A stretch of 64,000 nt of DNA from Saururus chinensis. Taxonomy: Eukaryota > Streptophyta > Magnoliopsida > Piperales > Saururaceae. The DNA lies in NCBI GenBank assembly GCA_035235625.1, contig CP141147.1, forward strand, positions 906,001 through 970,000, written 5' to 3'. This document shows positions 34,299 to 45,597 of this stretch, one piece after another (position 1 is the stretch's first letter; the number at the start of each line of letters is the position of its first letter). Both the position numbers and the translations under genes were made by a program. Under the pieces are notes generated by a model. It had not been told where the DNA came from. It saw nothing but the letters and a program-made list of their open reading frames with translations, and ran no database searches.

Positions 34299-36180
34299 GT
34301 TGTCACGACTTGAGCCTTGAAAAGGGTCTAAAGACCGTCAACACCGTCGGAGTGCACCTAAGCTCAAGCTGTGACAATACAATAACATATACTACAAGGG
34401 ATAAAAAATTTAATCTGAAATATATATAACTTTATCATTAACTTTTATTGAATCAAATAGAATGTGTTTCACCCAAGGAGTGTTCATCAGCAACTACAGA
34501 ATATCTACTAATGCTCAAAAGAAATCAAACTAATCCTAGTTCCCTTCATTATCCCCGTGAACAAAAACTCTCGATCTTCCTTGTCGTTTCTACGTATCCA
34601 AATCAGAAATCAAACCTGCCCACAAAAATATGCCCGATGGAACGAACATTCCACCCGTAAGCTAAAAGCTTCGTGAGCCTCAAATAAAACATACATTGTA
34701 ATCTTAGCAATCATCGCTCACACAACAACAACAAATAATCAATCAATTTCTACAATAATACATTTAAACATAACTGTTGAATCTATTCATATGCATGCAT
34801 CTCATTTAAACTTAAGAAATCATCATACATAATCACCATATGCATCGTAATTCATAACGTATATTCTACACAACTCATTCCCTATAACACCCAGAGAATT
34901 AACTATGTGATCCATGATTTTTGCGCTAGTGCGAATGCGTCGTGGGTGGTCATATGCGTGCACTCGTAATGACCCGTAAAACCGGGAGGGATCTGCCAAA
35001 GGCTAGGGTCCACCCTCATCCCTACGTGGCACTTGGGTAGTCTTATTATCTTGAATCCTGAAATTGAGTCTCCCAACCCAAACCTTAACTACCCTTGTCA
35101 ACCCATCACTCTTAGGTGGGTTCTTAAAACCTAATCTACCAATTAGGCAATGTATTTCTCTCACATGCCAATCAACAGATCATTTACATTAGTACCATTC
35201 GTCATATATCCTTTATTCTCAGCAAGGTCTCCCCTAATAAAAAGAAAATAAGAATCCAACAGGGTGTGTCATGTGCACCTTAGTGCTATATATATATATA
35301 TATATATATAATAAAATTCCCACAACGGACACAAAATCCTGCAGGACGAATCTAATAACTTGTTGACTATGATACATACCAATCACTAAATCAATACACC
35401 ACAAATCCATGATAGCATACATAGGTACACATATATTTGGAGATAACTCAATCCTCATTTATCCATTATTTCCTTGTAACCCATCAAGCTCACATTTTCT
35501 TATTACTTCTGCATTTATTACTTCTACTAACATACATCATGCAATGTTGAACATCTGCCCCATATAACTCACGATGTCCATCCCTCACAGCTCCCATTAT
35601 TTATATTAACATCATTACGCCAACCCATATCTAAAAAAAACACCTCTCCCACAGCCCCCATCAGTCCATTTTTATTCACTGGACAACTTTTCACAAAGGC
35701 ATAATCAAGGATTTTAACTAGGTGTATCTTAGTAAATTGAGCAAAACAGAAGATAAGAAATTTCTGATTAAGGCACATAGAAAACAATTATAACAGATCC
35801 TGCATATATAATTTAGCTTCTCCCATATTTAGATATAATCCTAAATCAGCGTAGAATCTCATGCCCACATGTAAGTCAACCATTACTCCTACTAAAACAA
35901 AGTATATGAACTACCCATATTTCATTCCTTTCATTAACCCATACATATCTGACATATATTCCATCACTGGGAAAGAATTAGGAAATCAAATCTGTATGTA
36001 TGATGCAAACACTAGATGGTGAATAAACCCATTACTGTCACAGTCTCACGGTTACTCATTGCATCATAGATTTGTTTTAAAACCCATCCTAGCATAGAAT
36101 AAAATCATATCACTCATAGACCAGACCCATACTTTAGAATCATGCTAGAAAACTACAGAACGTTTTATGAAATAGAATTT
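34299..36180 (+). mobile_element. Possible gypsy-type LTR relic
   Basis: Begins TTGTCACGACTTGAGCCTTG, an LTR-like start, with a short inverted partner GCTCAAGCTGTGACAA at 34362-34377. Farther in, TAATGACCCGTAAAACCGGG and the following GGGATCTGCCAAAGG resemble gypsy LTR promoters. No coding domains. The right end is not determined. Confidence 0.35.
35288..35311. repeat. (TA)n microsatellite
   Basis: About twelve TA units. Confidence 0.9.
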
Positions 36181-36399
36181 GAGTACTGCACATCAAACTT
36201 TGGAAATTTCATATTTAATCAAAACATATAATACTTTGCAAGATCAAAACTTGAGCATAAGCAGGGTATTAAGATTTCATTCAACACAATACAACCACAA
36301 ACCAATTCATGCTAAGAGGACAATTCATGTTCCAAACGAGGGACCTCACCTTGGCCACACGTCCCAAATATCACTGCCCTTCTCGACCTCTTTGCCTTA

Positions 36400-38400
36400 T
36401 ACTCTCAATTTTTTTAGACAAAATGAATGTTGTACCTTATACTCTCAATTTTGTATAGAAGGTACACCACTCTTATCACTATAGCTGTGAGTTCAATATG
36501 GGCTATATTTTGTACCTTCTACTCTCATTTTTATGCTTAAATTGCTTCTGCTAGAATTTATGTTATTTGATATCATCTATTAATGATCTTTTATCGGCTT
36601 CATTTTTTTATTGCATCTCTAACTATAGTTTCGTCAGTCATATAGTTCACCTGTGGGAATTTGCAAGTTAGAAAATCCCAAGTTTTAAAGAGGTTTAGAA
36701 GCAATTATGTCTTTTCTTCATAAGATAGGTGAAATGATTGAAAATGCCTTAGAGGTAACTTGTTTCTTATTAACCTTCAAATTAATTTTACGAATAAATT
36801 ATTTTTGTTTTGTTTCGGTGAAGTTTGGTTATAGGTCTTTCTAAAATAGAATTTTAAAACATATTCGGTTATATATGTGTGTTTTTGTTGGCTTGTTTGA
36901 TTTGCTATTTATTTTCCTATGGTTTTTTATCATATTTTCGAACAAGAATAATTTAAATGTCATTGTCAGTTTCATGGATGCAGGTACAATACTCTTATCA
37001 CTATAGTATTTTTTTTTAGACTAAATGAATTTTATACCTTCTACTCTCATTTTTGTAGAAGGTACATTACGAACCTCGGTTATGAATGTGCATATCTTAT
37101 ATCCGTTGACTTAATTTTCTTTTAAACTATATTTACTTTTATAGTGTTGTGCCACTGCTGTGTTTGTGATATACCTGTGCCTTGTGTGTACTGGATATAT
37201 GATGGTTCCAACACCAGGCATTGTCATGCTACTGATAAAGAAGAAATATGGAGATTCAAAAGAAAATGTTTGAAGGAAGGTGTTGGGGGCACAGAAGCTT
37301 CCGTATCTTGCCTTTTCAACCACTTTAGTTAGGCTGAGTTCTGATCTACCTCATACTTCTCCTGCCTCAATGTCATTTCAAATTTGAAGTTGTCTGAGAG
37401 TTAATCATGGCACACCAGGTATTTCCAGTCGTGTACATGGTCCCCAACAATTGAATTCTACTTATAAAGCCAATCCTTTGCCATGTGTCCCAGTCCAAGT
37501 AGGTTGCCATAGACAATGCCCCGAAGGTTGGCCATCCCACGAAGGGGATGAATTGTGACTAGTGCATTGAGATCTAATAGGTTAAGTCCCGATTTAAGAT
37601 TTAAAAGAATGGGATCATCTGTTGTTGCTGCTTCACACGTGAACCAAACTGGGTACGAGTCATTTGATAATAATCAGCCTACAATGTTGAAGGATGATAC
37701 GAATGATAAGAAGTGGCATGATTTGCTTAGCCAGTTGGATTTAGATATAGCCGCCCTGCAAAATTGTCCTTAGAAAAACAACAATAGTTTTACTGATTTG
37801 CAGACACTTGCTTGTTCATCCCAGCCACAAATATATAAACAGTCCCATGTTTTGGAGAGGTTTAGAAGCAGTTACATCTTCTCTTAATCACATAGGTGAA
37901 ACGATTTGAAATGCCTTAGAGGTAACTTGTCTCTTATTATCCTTTGAATGAATTTCTAATAATTAATTGTTGTGATTCTTATTTTATTAGTAAGGTGATA
38001 TAAATGCTCTCAATTTATCTCCCATGGATCCAGAATGACATCTTCAAAGTAAGAGAGTCAAATAAAGAACTAAATTCATGTTACACTAGATTGCTAGGAT
38101 ACGCATGTCATAGAAGAAGATATTCTTTAAAGAAGTGAAATTGTATTCTATTTTTTGATATGTTATTTAAATGCAAATTCATTGTCAATACTTTTTTCCT
38201 TCCTTGTATGTGAGTGTTTTTCTCCAGGATGGTCTGACAAATGTGGAAAATCGAACCACTAACATAATTTCGGAGACTATAAAATTGCATACTAGAAGAA
38301 ACGAAATTGCCAATTCAGCTATTGTTGTCGCTCATCAACCTCAAATTGTTGACTTTATTGGTCAGCAATAGCCAATTAGTGAGATAATTCAAACTGATCA
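36400..38400. other. Repeat-bearing region with unassigned exon-like ORFs
   Basis: A 105-bp segment (GAGGTTTAGAAGCA-TTA and GCCTTAGAGGTAACTTGT) occurs at 36689-36790 and 37855-37957, and a TATCACTATAG / TACTCTCATTTTTGTAGAAGG segment at 36410-36540 and 36985-37070. Between them the plus strand has short exon-like ORFs: 37144-37332 (CDIPVPCVYWIYDG, RHCHATDKEEIWRFKRKC, a possible Cys/His motif), 37555-37773 and 38171-38371 (DGLTNVENRTTNIISETIK). I do not recognise a family. They could be pieces of one decayed gene. Confidence 0.35.
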
Positions 38401-39879
38401 AGAGACCCAACTCAAGGCATCATGCGACGTAAGGTGGAAAATGAGTATCACTAGATTTCATAATATATTGGTAGTTTATTTACATGTGTTGGTCAAGATG
38501 TGGGTATGGATAATAAATTTGATAAAAGCCTCTATGGAGATGAGCAATTTTAATGCATTTAGATTAATTTTTTTGTATTTGAAGAGACACTAAGAGCATC
38601 TACTTTTAATAGTATTTGGTCTCTTTTTTCCAAAGAAAAGTAGAATTTTAAAAAAACTTGACCTATTTGTCCGTTTTTCACTTTAGTAAAGAGCATTGTT
38701 AGATAGGAATAGAGCTTTAATAATTATCGAGTTAATTGATGTGGTAATCTATGACTTGTAAATGTTACACTTGTGGGTACAATGGCTTAAGGTGGGTTAG
38801 TGTGATCAGAATTACAATTCTTAGAGAATTGTGCTTTAGTGATTGATTCTTATGTCAAGAATTGTGTTTTTTTAAGCATATACTTTTATAGATTAATATT
38901 AGATGGACTAAATTTTGAACACCTTACTACCTTTACATAAGGAGAGCTATACCCGGTTCATAATCATTCATAGTTGATAGGCTAAGATGTGGCCTGTTTT
39001 TCTCCCACCAGTCAAAATAGAAAACTTGATAACTGTTTTCTTTTTTTTTAGATGAAATAATTGAGAAACAAGTTGTTTGATTTAGATGTTAATTAACTAA
39101 TAATTTATTGAGAATTTTTGTTGGTTTAGGCAGAAGCAAATATCTCAGTTTCACAATACATTAAATTATGCATTGGTCTTAGCATGTTTTTTATTCTTTG
39201 AATAATTTATTGTTTAAAAGTTCATTTCTGTTTTGGTTCTTGAGTGGGACAAAGGTTTTTAGTATGAAAATCTATATTGATCAATTGTTAACTAAAATTT
39301 TTAATTATTAATTAAATAATTTATATTTATGTATAATAGAAATAAATGATATACATTCATATATGATATATGATAAACACAAATGTAGTTATCCACAAAG
39401 GCACTAATTTTTTCTTTTTGGTGGTTATAACATGAGACTTAAAGTGAGAAGTGACTACAAAGATTTAGAAAATTTAGGTTATCAAATAATAAATATATTT
39501 CATACAAGCAAAAGAAGGTTGGAGTATGTAGAAGAGGTTGTTGTGCTATATATACATATAGTATATATGTGCTAATAATAATGATATGTTCATATAAAAT
39601 TAATAAAAAATACATATAATACAAATATATGAATACTTTAATGGTATGGAGGGAGTACATATACACTAATAATAGTGACATGTTTATAGAAGACTACTAA
39701 AAGATGCATATATGTTTAAACATACAAATACAAGATGTAACATAACAACAAATGAAAATAGTAGAAAAGAAAGCTAATAAATTAGTAAATAATATTATTT
39801 ATATTTTAGTTGTTTATTTACAAATTTATGAGCTTTTAGTGAATGATGGCAATTTTGTATAATATTGTATCTATAAATA

Positions 39880-39983
39880 CTCCATTTGTCCTACATTTAT
39901 AGCTCCATTTAGTTTTTAAAAATAAATTAAAATTAATTCATTTTAAAAAACCAAATAGAGCTATTAATTTAAGACGGAGGGAG
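39880..39983. mobile_element. Stowaway MITE, 104 bp
   Basis: Ends CTCCATTTGTCCTACATTTA and, inverted, CTCCCTCCGTCTTAAATTAA, flanked by TA on both sides (39878-39879 and 39984-39985). The two arms (TAGCTCCATTTAGTTTTTAA and its partner) fold along the whole length. Confidence 0.92.
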
Positions 39984-40027
39984 TATTTGATAATATTAAT
40001 TTTTACCAAGTAATTAATATATATTGA

Positions 40028-40029
<2 letters not shown>

Positions 40030-40076
<47 letters not shown>
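40030..40076. repeat. (TG)n(TA)n compound microsatellite
   Basis: About nine TG units followed directly by about thirteen TA units. Confidence 0.95.
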
Positions 40077-40078
<2 letters not shown>

Positions 40079-40544
40079 TTTTGTGGCTTAGACGGAACAT
40101 GGACACTTCTAATCTACATATAGAAAAACTAGCCAAAGCTGCAAAATGTGGGCCCAAGTGAGCTTTATGCCAAACTCATATATTCTAGAGTTTTTTTTTT
40201 CATATTACCCGAATTGAGATACAAATATTAGATATTCTCTGGATTTTAACATTTAATCTCATATGACTTGGTTTAGGACAAATATACCCTTAGGTCATAA
40301 ATGAACCCATGCCCAAGTTCTTATCTCATTATTGAATAGTAAAAGGGGTGGGGGCATTGTTTTAGTGGGGAGGTGTTATCAATGGTGAATTACCGACGAT
40401 GGCTCACCGGTGGCCACTCGCCAGCAGGTGACGGAGGTAATAAAACCCTCATTTCTTCATTTTTTCCTGCGCAGAAGCTTTCTCAGTTGAAAGAAATTGT
40501 CATTTCTCGGCGCCAGTGACCCATCCTCCAACATAATGGACAAA

Positions 40545-41430
40545 GTAACTCATAATATGATATGGCTCATATTGCATCAGTGATAATACAATTTGTCAAT
40601 AATATGTTTTTATTGATTATACGACATGTGTCATATTGTATTAACGATAATACGATGTGTTATTTGTGCTAGAGACCCATAATACAATTTTGTTCATATT
40701 ACATATATGATAACACGACGTCAACAATATGTGTCATTGATTAATACGATATGCTCCATATCGTATATACTATAACACGATATTCATCATATCATGTTAA
40801 CAATAACATGATATGTATTCTTTGATCTGACAACCTACAATACGATATCCTCCATATCGTATATATAATAACACGATATTCATCATATAGTGTTAACGAT
40901 AATACGATATGTTTGTTCTTTGAACCAATGACCCATAATATGATATGTTTCATATTACATATATGATAATATGACATGTCAATAATATGTATTATTGATA
41001 ATACGATATGCTCTATATAGCATATATGATTACACAACATGTCAACAATATGTGTTATTGATAATACGATATGCTGCATATCATATATATGATAACACGA
41101 TATGCATTGTATCGTGTTAATAATAACACGATATTCACCATATCGTGTTAACAATAATTAATGATAACACGATATGTGCACTTTAAGTTAGTGACTCATA
41201 ATACGATATGCTCCATATTGCAAATATGATAACATGATATTCGCCATATAGTGTTAATGATAAAACGATACATGTGTTCTTTGAGCCAATGACCCATAAT
41301 ACTATATGTTTCATACATGTCAATAATACGTGTTATTAATAATATGATATGCTTCACATCGTATATAAGATGACACGATATGTGTTTTTGAGTGTATATG
41401 AAAACACGACATTCACGATAATTGTCAATG
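40545..41430. repeat. Palindrome-rich ACGATAT satellite-like array
   Basis: About 0.9 kb built from short self-complementary words such as ATACGATATG-CTC-CATATCGTAT and AACACGATAT / ATATCGTGTT, mixed with GACCCATAATACGATATG spacers. Distances between units vary, so it is not a simple head-to-tail satellite. ORFs inside (for example 40792-41154 -) come from the repeat. I know no family with this structure. Confidence 0.85.
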
Positions 41431-42039
41431 TGTTATTGATACAAGTGTTCATCAAGTTGGGGATGAAAGCCTCTAAGATCATGTACATGCTTACATAATA
41501 TATTGTATACAACAAAACTTGTATACAGAAAACCATACCAAAGTCTCTATTTACAAAGTAGTGTAGGAGTCCATCATGGCTATTCTACAGTACTTTTTCT
41601 TAGCATTCACATAATTCTCCATTCTTATATAGCCTTGTTCTCCCTAGATAGTCCCCCAAAATTCATTTTTGGTGTTGCAAATATCATCATGATCTCCTTT
41701 GTAGGGATAAGTAATTTATGTGGTTAGAAATTTTTAGACAGAGAAGAGCAATTGCCGATGAAGTGAGGGAGGCCAACAATCATTAGAGAGAAATTGGAAT
41801 TTGCTATTGATGGGAATCGCCGGGCAAAAATCGTAAATCGTCACTAAGCTCTGATTGCGTATTTACTTATGTGTCGTTGTGACTAGTTTACACGATTTAA
41901 AACCCTAACCTTGTAGGGGTATTTTGGTCTTTTTTTTTAAAAATATCATGTATCTAAGGAATACTTTTTTACAAGACCATAAAATATGAAATATTTACAT
42001 CTTAGGCCAAGTAATATGAAAATTTCTCTATGCCCTATC

Positions 42040-42330
42040 CAACCAGGGTTTATTGGGTATATATCACTATTTTTCTTATTGATTGTTGACTATATTTTAT
42101 TCTAAAACACCCTTCATTATCTTTTTTATGTATCAATAGAAATAGTGCCTTAGCTTTTGAGTAATATAATGTAACTTGAATATTGAAAATTTCAAATCAG
42201 AATACTTATTTCATAGCGGGGAGACTTCAGTAATAATACATGAGAACACATAATAAAATCTAGCTGCCCTAACTCGCCTTGACATTGAGAGTTGTAGTCG
42301 AGCCGGATGGAAGCCCCACTTGGCTTGGTT
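42040..42330. repeat. Dispersed repeat, copy 1 (uninterrupted)
   Basis: Sequence from GTTGACTATATTTTAT through AGTGCC-TAGCT-TTGAGTAATAT, GAATACTTATTTCATAG and CTAGCTGCCCTAACTCG to GCTTGGTTCG matches 49400-50410. It lacks the 0.7-kb insertion present there. Confidence 0.88.
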
Positions 42331-43547
42331 CGTTAACCCACCCCCTAGCTTACAGGGGCCCAAAGCTCGGCATAGCCTAGAAATGGGTGAAAACCTTTGT
42401 TGGGCCTGGTCTCTGAATCTGACCCAGCCCATAATGATGGTGTGTTTAATGTTCGTGTGTTTAATCGTCGTCTTCTCACAGTCGTAGCTCGGCAAGAAGG
42501 AAGTGAATCGCCGGAGAATTCACCAGCCTCAATTACATCAGAGCATATTTGACGATTTGTTCTGAACATATGCAAATGATTTGTCTGCAAGTGTTTATGC
42601 TACTGTTGATTATCGCCCACTATTACAACCACAAGGCTGCCCATGGCCGGCTATATTTTGCTTTCCCCTGCAATTTTACTTTCTGTTGTCTATTAATTGA
42701 TGGGTGACTGATTTTGGTGTGCCTGGAATATCTAATAGCCGAAGCATATTAGGAACAATGTGTGAGACGTGGCGATGGAGAGTAGGGACGGACCCATGTT
42801 GGAAGCATGAGGTCAGATGACCACCCTAATTTTTTAATTTTATAAATATCTCCAAATAAATTTTTTGGTTTAATTTGCTTAATTTGGGTCAAGAAAAGAA
42901 AAGAGTGAACTGTTGACCCCATCTCAAAATCCAGTAACCACCAATTGAAGAAGGAGCTTAGATAACACACTGTAATTTTTGGTTATTTGGGTTGGCTTTT
43001 GATTTTGGAGTTTAGTCACTTGGAAAGTAACCAATCTCCATTGGCACCAACTTCTTTAGCAATTGTTTTGCTTCCAATCTTACCCAAAATTTCAATTTAA
43101 ACTGACCCAGGTTCATCGCCTCCTCTCTCCTAAGTCGAATTGTGGTTTACACACGCATTCCTCCTCCCAGCTATAGGTGACATTCATCCCTTTTCCTCTT
43201 AAGTCTTGACCACTGATCAATTTCCTATGCTCGCAGCCGCTGTCCTCCAGTCGTAGCTCACAACAACACTCCAGCTTCCACCCTCCCTAAGTCCCAATTG
43301 GGCCACCTTTGCTCCCACCCCTGAGCCTCCAACCTCAACCCATGGTTCTAGCCTCCTCGATTGGCTTCCTTCAAAGCCTCTTACAACTTCTGCACGTGGA
43401 GCTTCTCATCCATTGCATCTTCAAGTGTTTGTTGCTTCACTAATTGCATGTTTGGGTGTAATGTCTTTAATATTTTTATTAATTTTCTATTTTTCTTTTT
43501 AAAAGAAAATTTAATGTTTCAATGTATTTATTTTTATATATTTTATC
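42331..43547. other. Intergenic sequence upstream of the PSY fragment
   Basis: No supported gene. N-terminal phytoene synthase exons were looked for here and not found. Confidence 0.5.
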
Positions 43548-44340
43548 TACTGCTGCTATGTGGCTGGAACTGTTGGGCTAATGAACTTTGACTCACAGCC
43601 ATGAGAGCGTCTATGATGCTGCATTGGCATTAGGAATTGCAAATCAGCTCACCAACATACTCAGAGATGTTGGAGAAGAGTGAGTTCAGACTCTGCCTAA
43701 ATGTTATCTCCTATGCAAGAAACAAGCGTATTAGGACATGAACTAGGCTAATTTCTCTTCTTCTAATTAATCCTGACTGGTTTACTTGCGCAATGTTAGT
43801 AGAGGAAGGATTTACTTACCACAAGATGAGCTAGAAAAAGCAGGGCTCTCTGATGAAGACATATTTGCAGGGAAGGTGACAGAAAAACGGAGGAGTTTCA
43901 TGAAGAACCAGATCAAAAGGGCAGAAAAAGGAGTCACCGAGCTTGATCAAGCCAGTAGATGGCTGGTAAGAGACAAAGGAAGAAATATGCAGATACAAAG
44001 GCAAAAATTGTTAAAATGCAATCTTCTCTTTTTTCACTGGATAGTAATTTTTTTCCTTGAACACATAATCTCACTTAGCAAATAAGTTTATATAAGCATT
44101 TGTGATGTTATTATGGCAATTAAAATGTTGTCATATTTATGATGATTGTAGGTGTGGGCTTCCTTACTTCTGTACAGACAGATGTTAGAAGCCATTGAAG
44201 CAAATGATTACAACAACTTCCCGAAGAGGTCATACGTGGGCAAGGCCAAGAAGATAATGGCACTGCCAGTTGCCTACACAAAGCCACTTATGAGCCAATT
44301 AAGGACAAACAACACTCTTGTGAAAGCCCGAGTTGGCTAA
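43548..44340 (+). pseudogene. PSY: Phytoene synthase (PSY), 5'-truncated copy with three C-terminal exons
   Basis: Phytoene synthase condenses two geranylgeranyl diphosphates in plastids, the first step of carotenoid synthesis. The plus strand starts inside the family at YCCYVAGTVGLM (43548), loses about ten residues and a frame before [20 protein letters not shown] and RDVGE. A GTGAGT donor (43680) and TTAG acceptor (43799) lead to exon 43800-43965 ([36 protein letters not shown]). A second intron (43966-44151) leads to exon 44152-44340 ([20 protein letters not shown]) ending in TAA. The DELEKAG and second Asp-rich NILRDVGE parts are kept. The N-terminal half with the first Asp-rich motif is absent, KFFDEA is deleted between RA and EKG, and KW-RIF is KRRSF. 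Introns are kept, so this is a DNA-level partial duplicate and almost surely non-functional. Confidence 0.9.
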
Positions 44341-45597
44341 TATAATAGATTTTATCTTCGATTATATTTCCCTCTCATAAGTAATAATGCAGTATAAGTA
44401 CTCCCAAAGGATAAGTCAACAGTTATGTTGTAAATTATAATAGGAATTTGGTAGTACATAATCGAAAAGGTAAATTTGTAAAGGTGAACATTAATCTTGC
44501 AAGGGAACATTTTCCTTACAAGAACAGACTAGTAAGGCCCATTTTACACCATCTAATGATATTTATACGGAAGAAGTTACAATCCATCTGGTTTACTCAA
44601 TCAGAAAAGAGAAGTTGCTTAAACAAATGATCACATTTCCATACAGGTCTGCTAAAAGTTTTTCCCACACTTCAAACATGGCTGAATTGGATCAAACTTC
44701 TTGCATTCATAAAAACAAAAGAAATCACATTCTTGGTAGCTGAATTCAAGAGCACCAGGCATAGAACTTTGCTCCCTTCTGCCAGTGTTGTTGCAATTCT
44801 TGTTGGGGCTTTAGACATCTTTCTGGCATTGTTTCTCAACTCCGTTCATGGTGATACCTACTATTATACTGTAAAATTTTACAAACATTCAGGGCACAAA
44901 GTGTATGATAAAAACCAGGACAACGCCTTGATGGTGATCTCTCCCATATCATAAAAACCATCGCCAAGGTTGGCTAACTGAAGCAGGCAGCTGCTGTGCA
45001 GAAAGAAGTTATCAAGATAACTGTTACAAGCAAAGGTTATGTGATAGAACATAAACATAATTTAAAAATCTGGATGATACCCTTTGATTTTTCAATGTCT
45101 CCTTAACACCTACCTGCTCGGACCTGAACAATCCTCAATACTTGAAGTTGGTTCCTCTGTGCCGCTTGGAAGTAATGTTGATGCTTCAGTAGTGAATTCC
45201 GCACAAGGTGTGATATTCTCCTCTTGGCTGCTTTGATTTGAAGATAACCATACAATATTGCAAACAGAAGACCACAAGAAAATGGCCCTTATCTGTTCAT
45301 TCCAAGATTTTCATGAAACTGAAAATTCCAACTTAAACAAATGCAATTGGCTACACAAGTCACCAATTTGCAAACAAGAGATACAGATAAAAAAATTTAA
45401 TAACATGCTATCAGTTAATTTATCAACTATTACAAATTTTTCAGCTAAAAAGTAGTGGCCAGTGTCAGGGGATAGATCCACGGTGCGGAGGGCAGCGACG
45501 ATGGAGGAGGGATTGAGTTGGTGGTCGGAGTCGCCGGTGAGCGTGAGTGCTCCAGGCGGTCATCTTCCTCTCCATTGCTGCTGGGAAGGTCGGTTTT
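44341..45597. other. Downstream sequence, unassigned
   Basis: The plus strand has short ORFs (44733-44954; one around 45110-45235 reading ILEVGSSVPLGSNVDASVV and ending in a stop) that could be the 3' part of a neighbouring gene. I do not recognise them. Confidence 0.35.

Larger units (their letters stand above)
38401..40380. other. Intergenic AT-rich sequence
   Basis: No gene. It includes one clear MITE (39880-39983) and a (TG)n(TA)n run at 40030-40076. Confidence 0.6.

Noticed and set aside
40792..41154. 120-codon Ile/Tyr/His-rich ORF
   Set aside because: It arises from the ACGATAT palindromic array.
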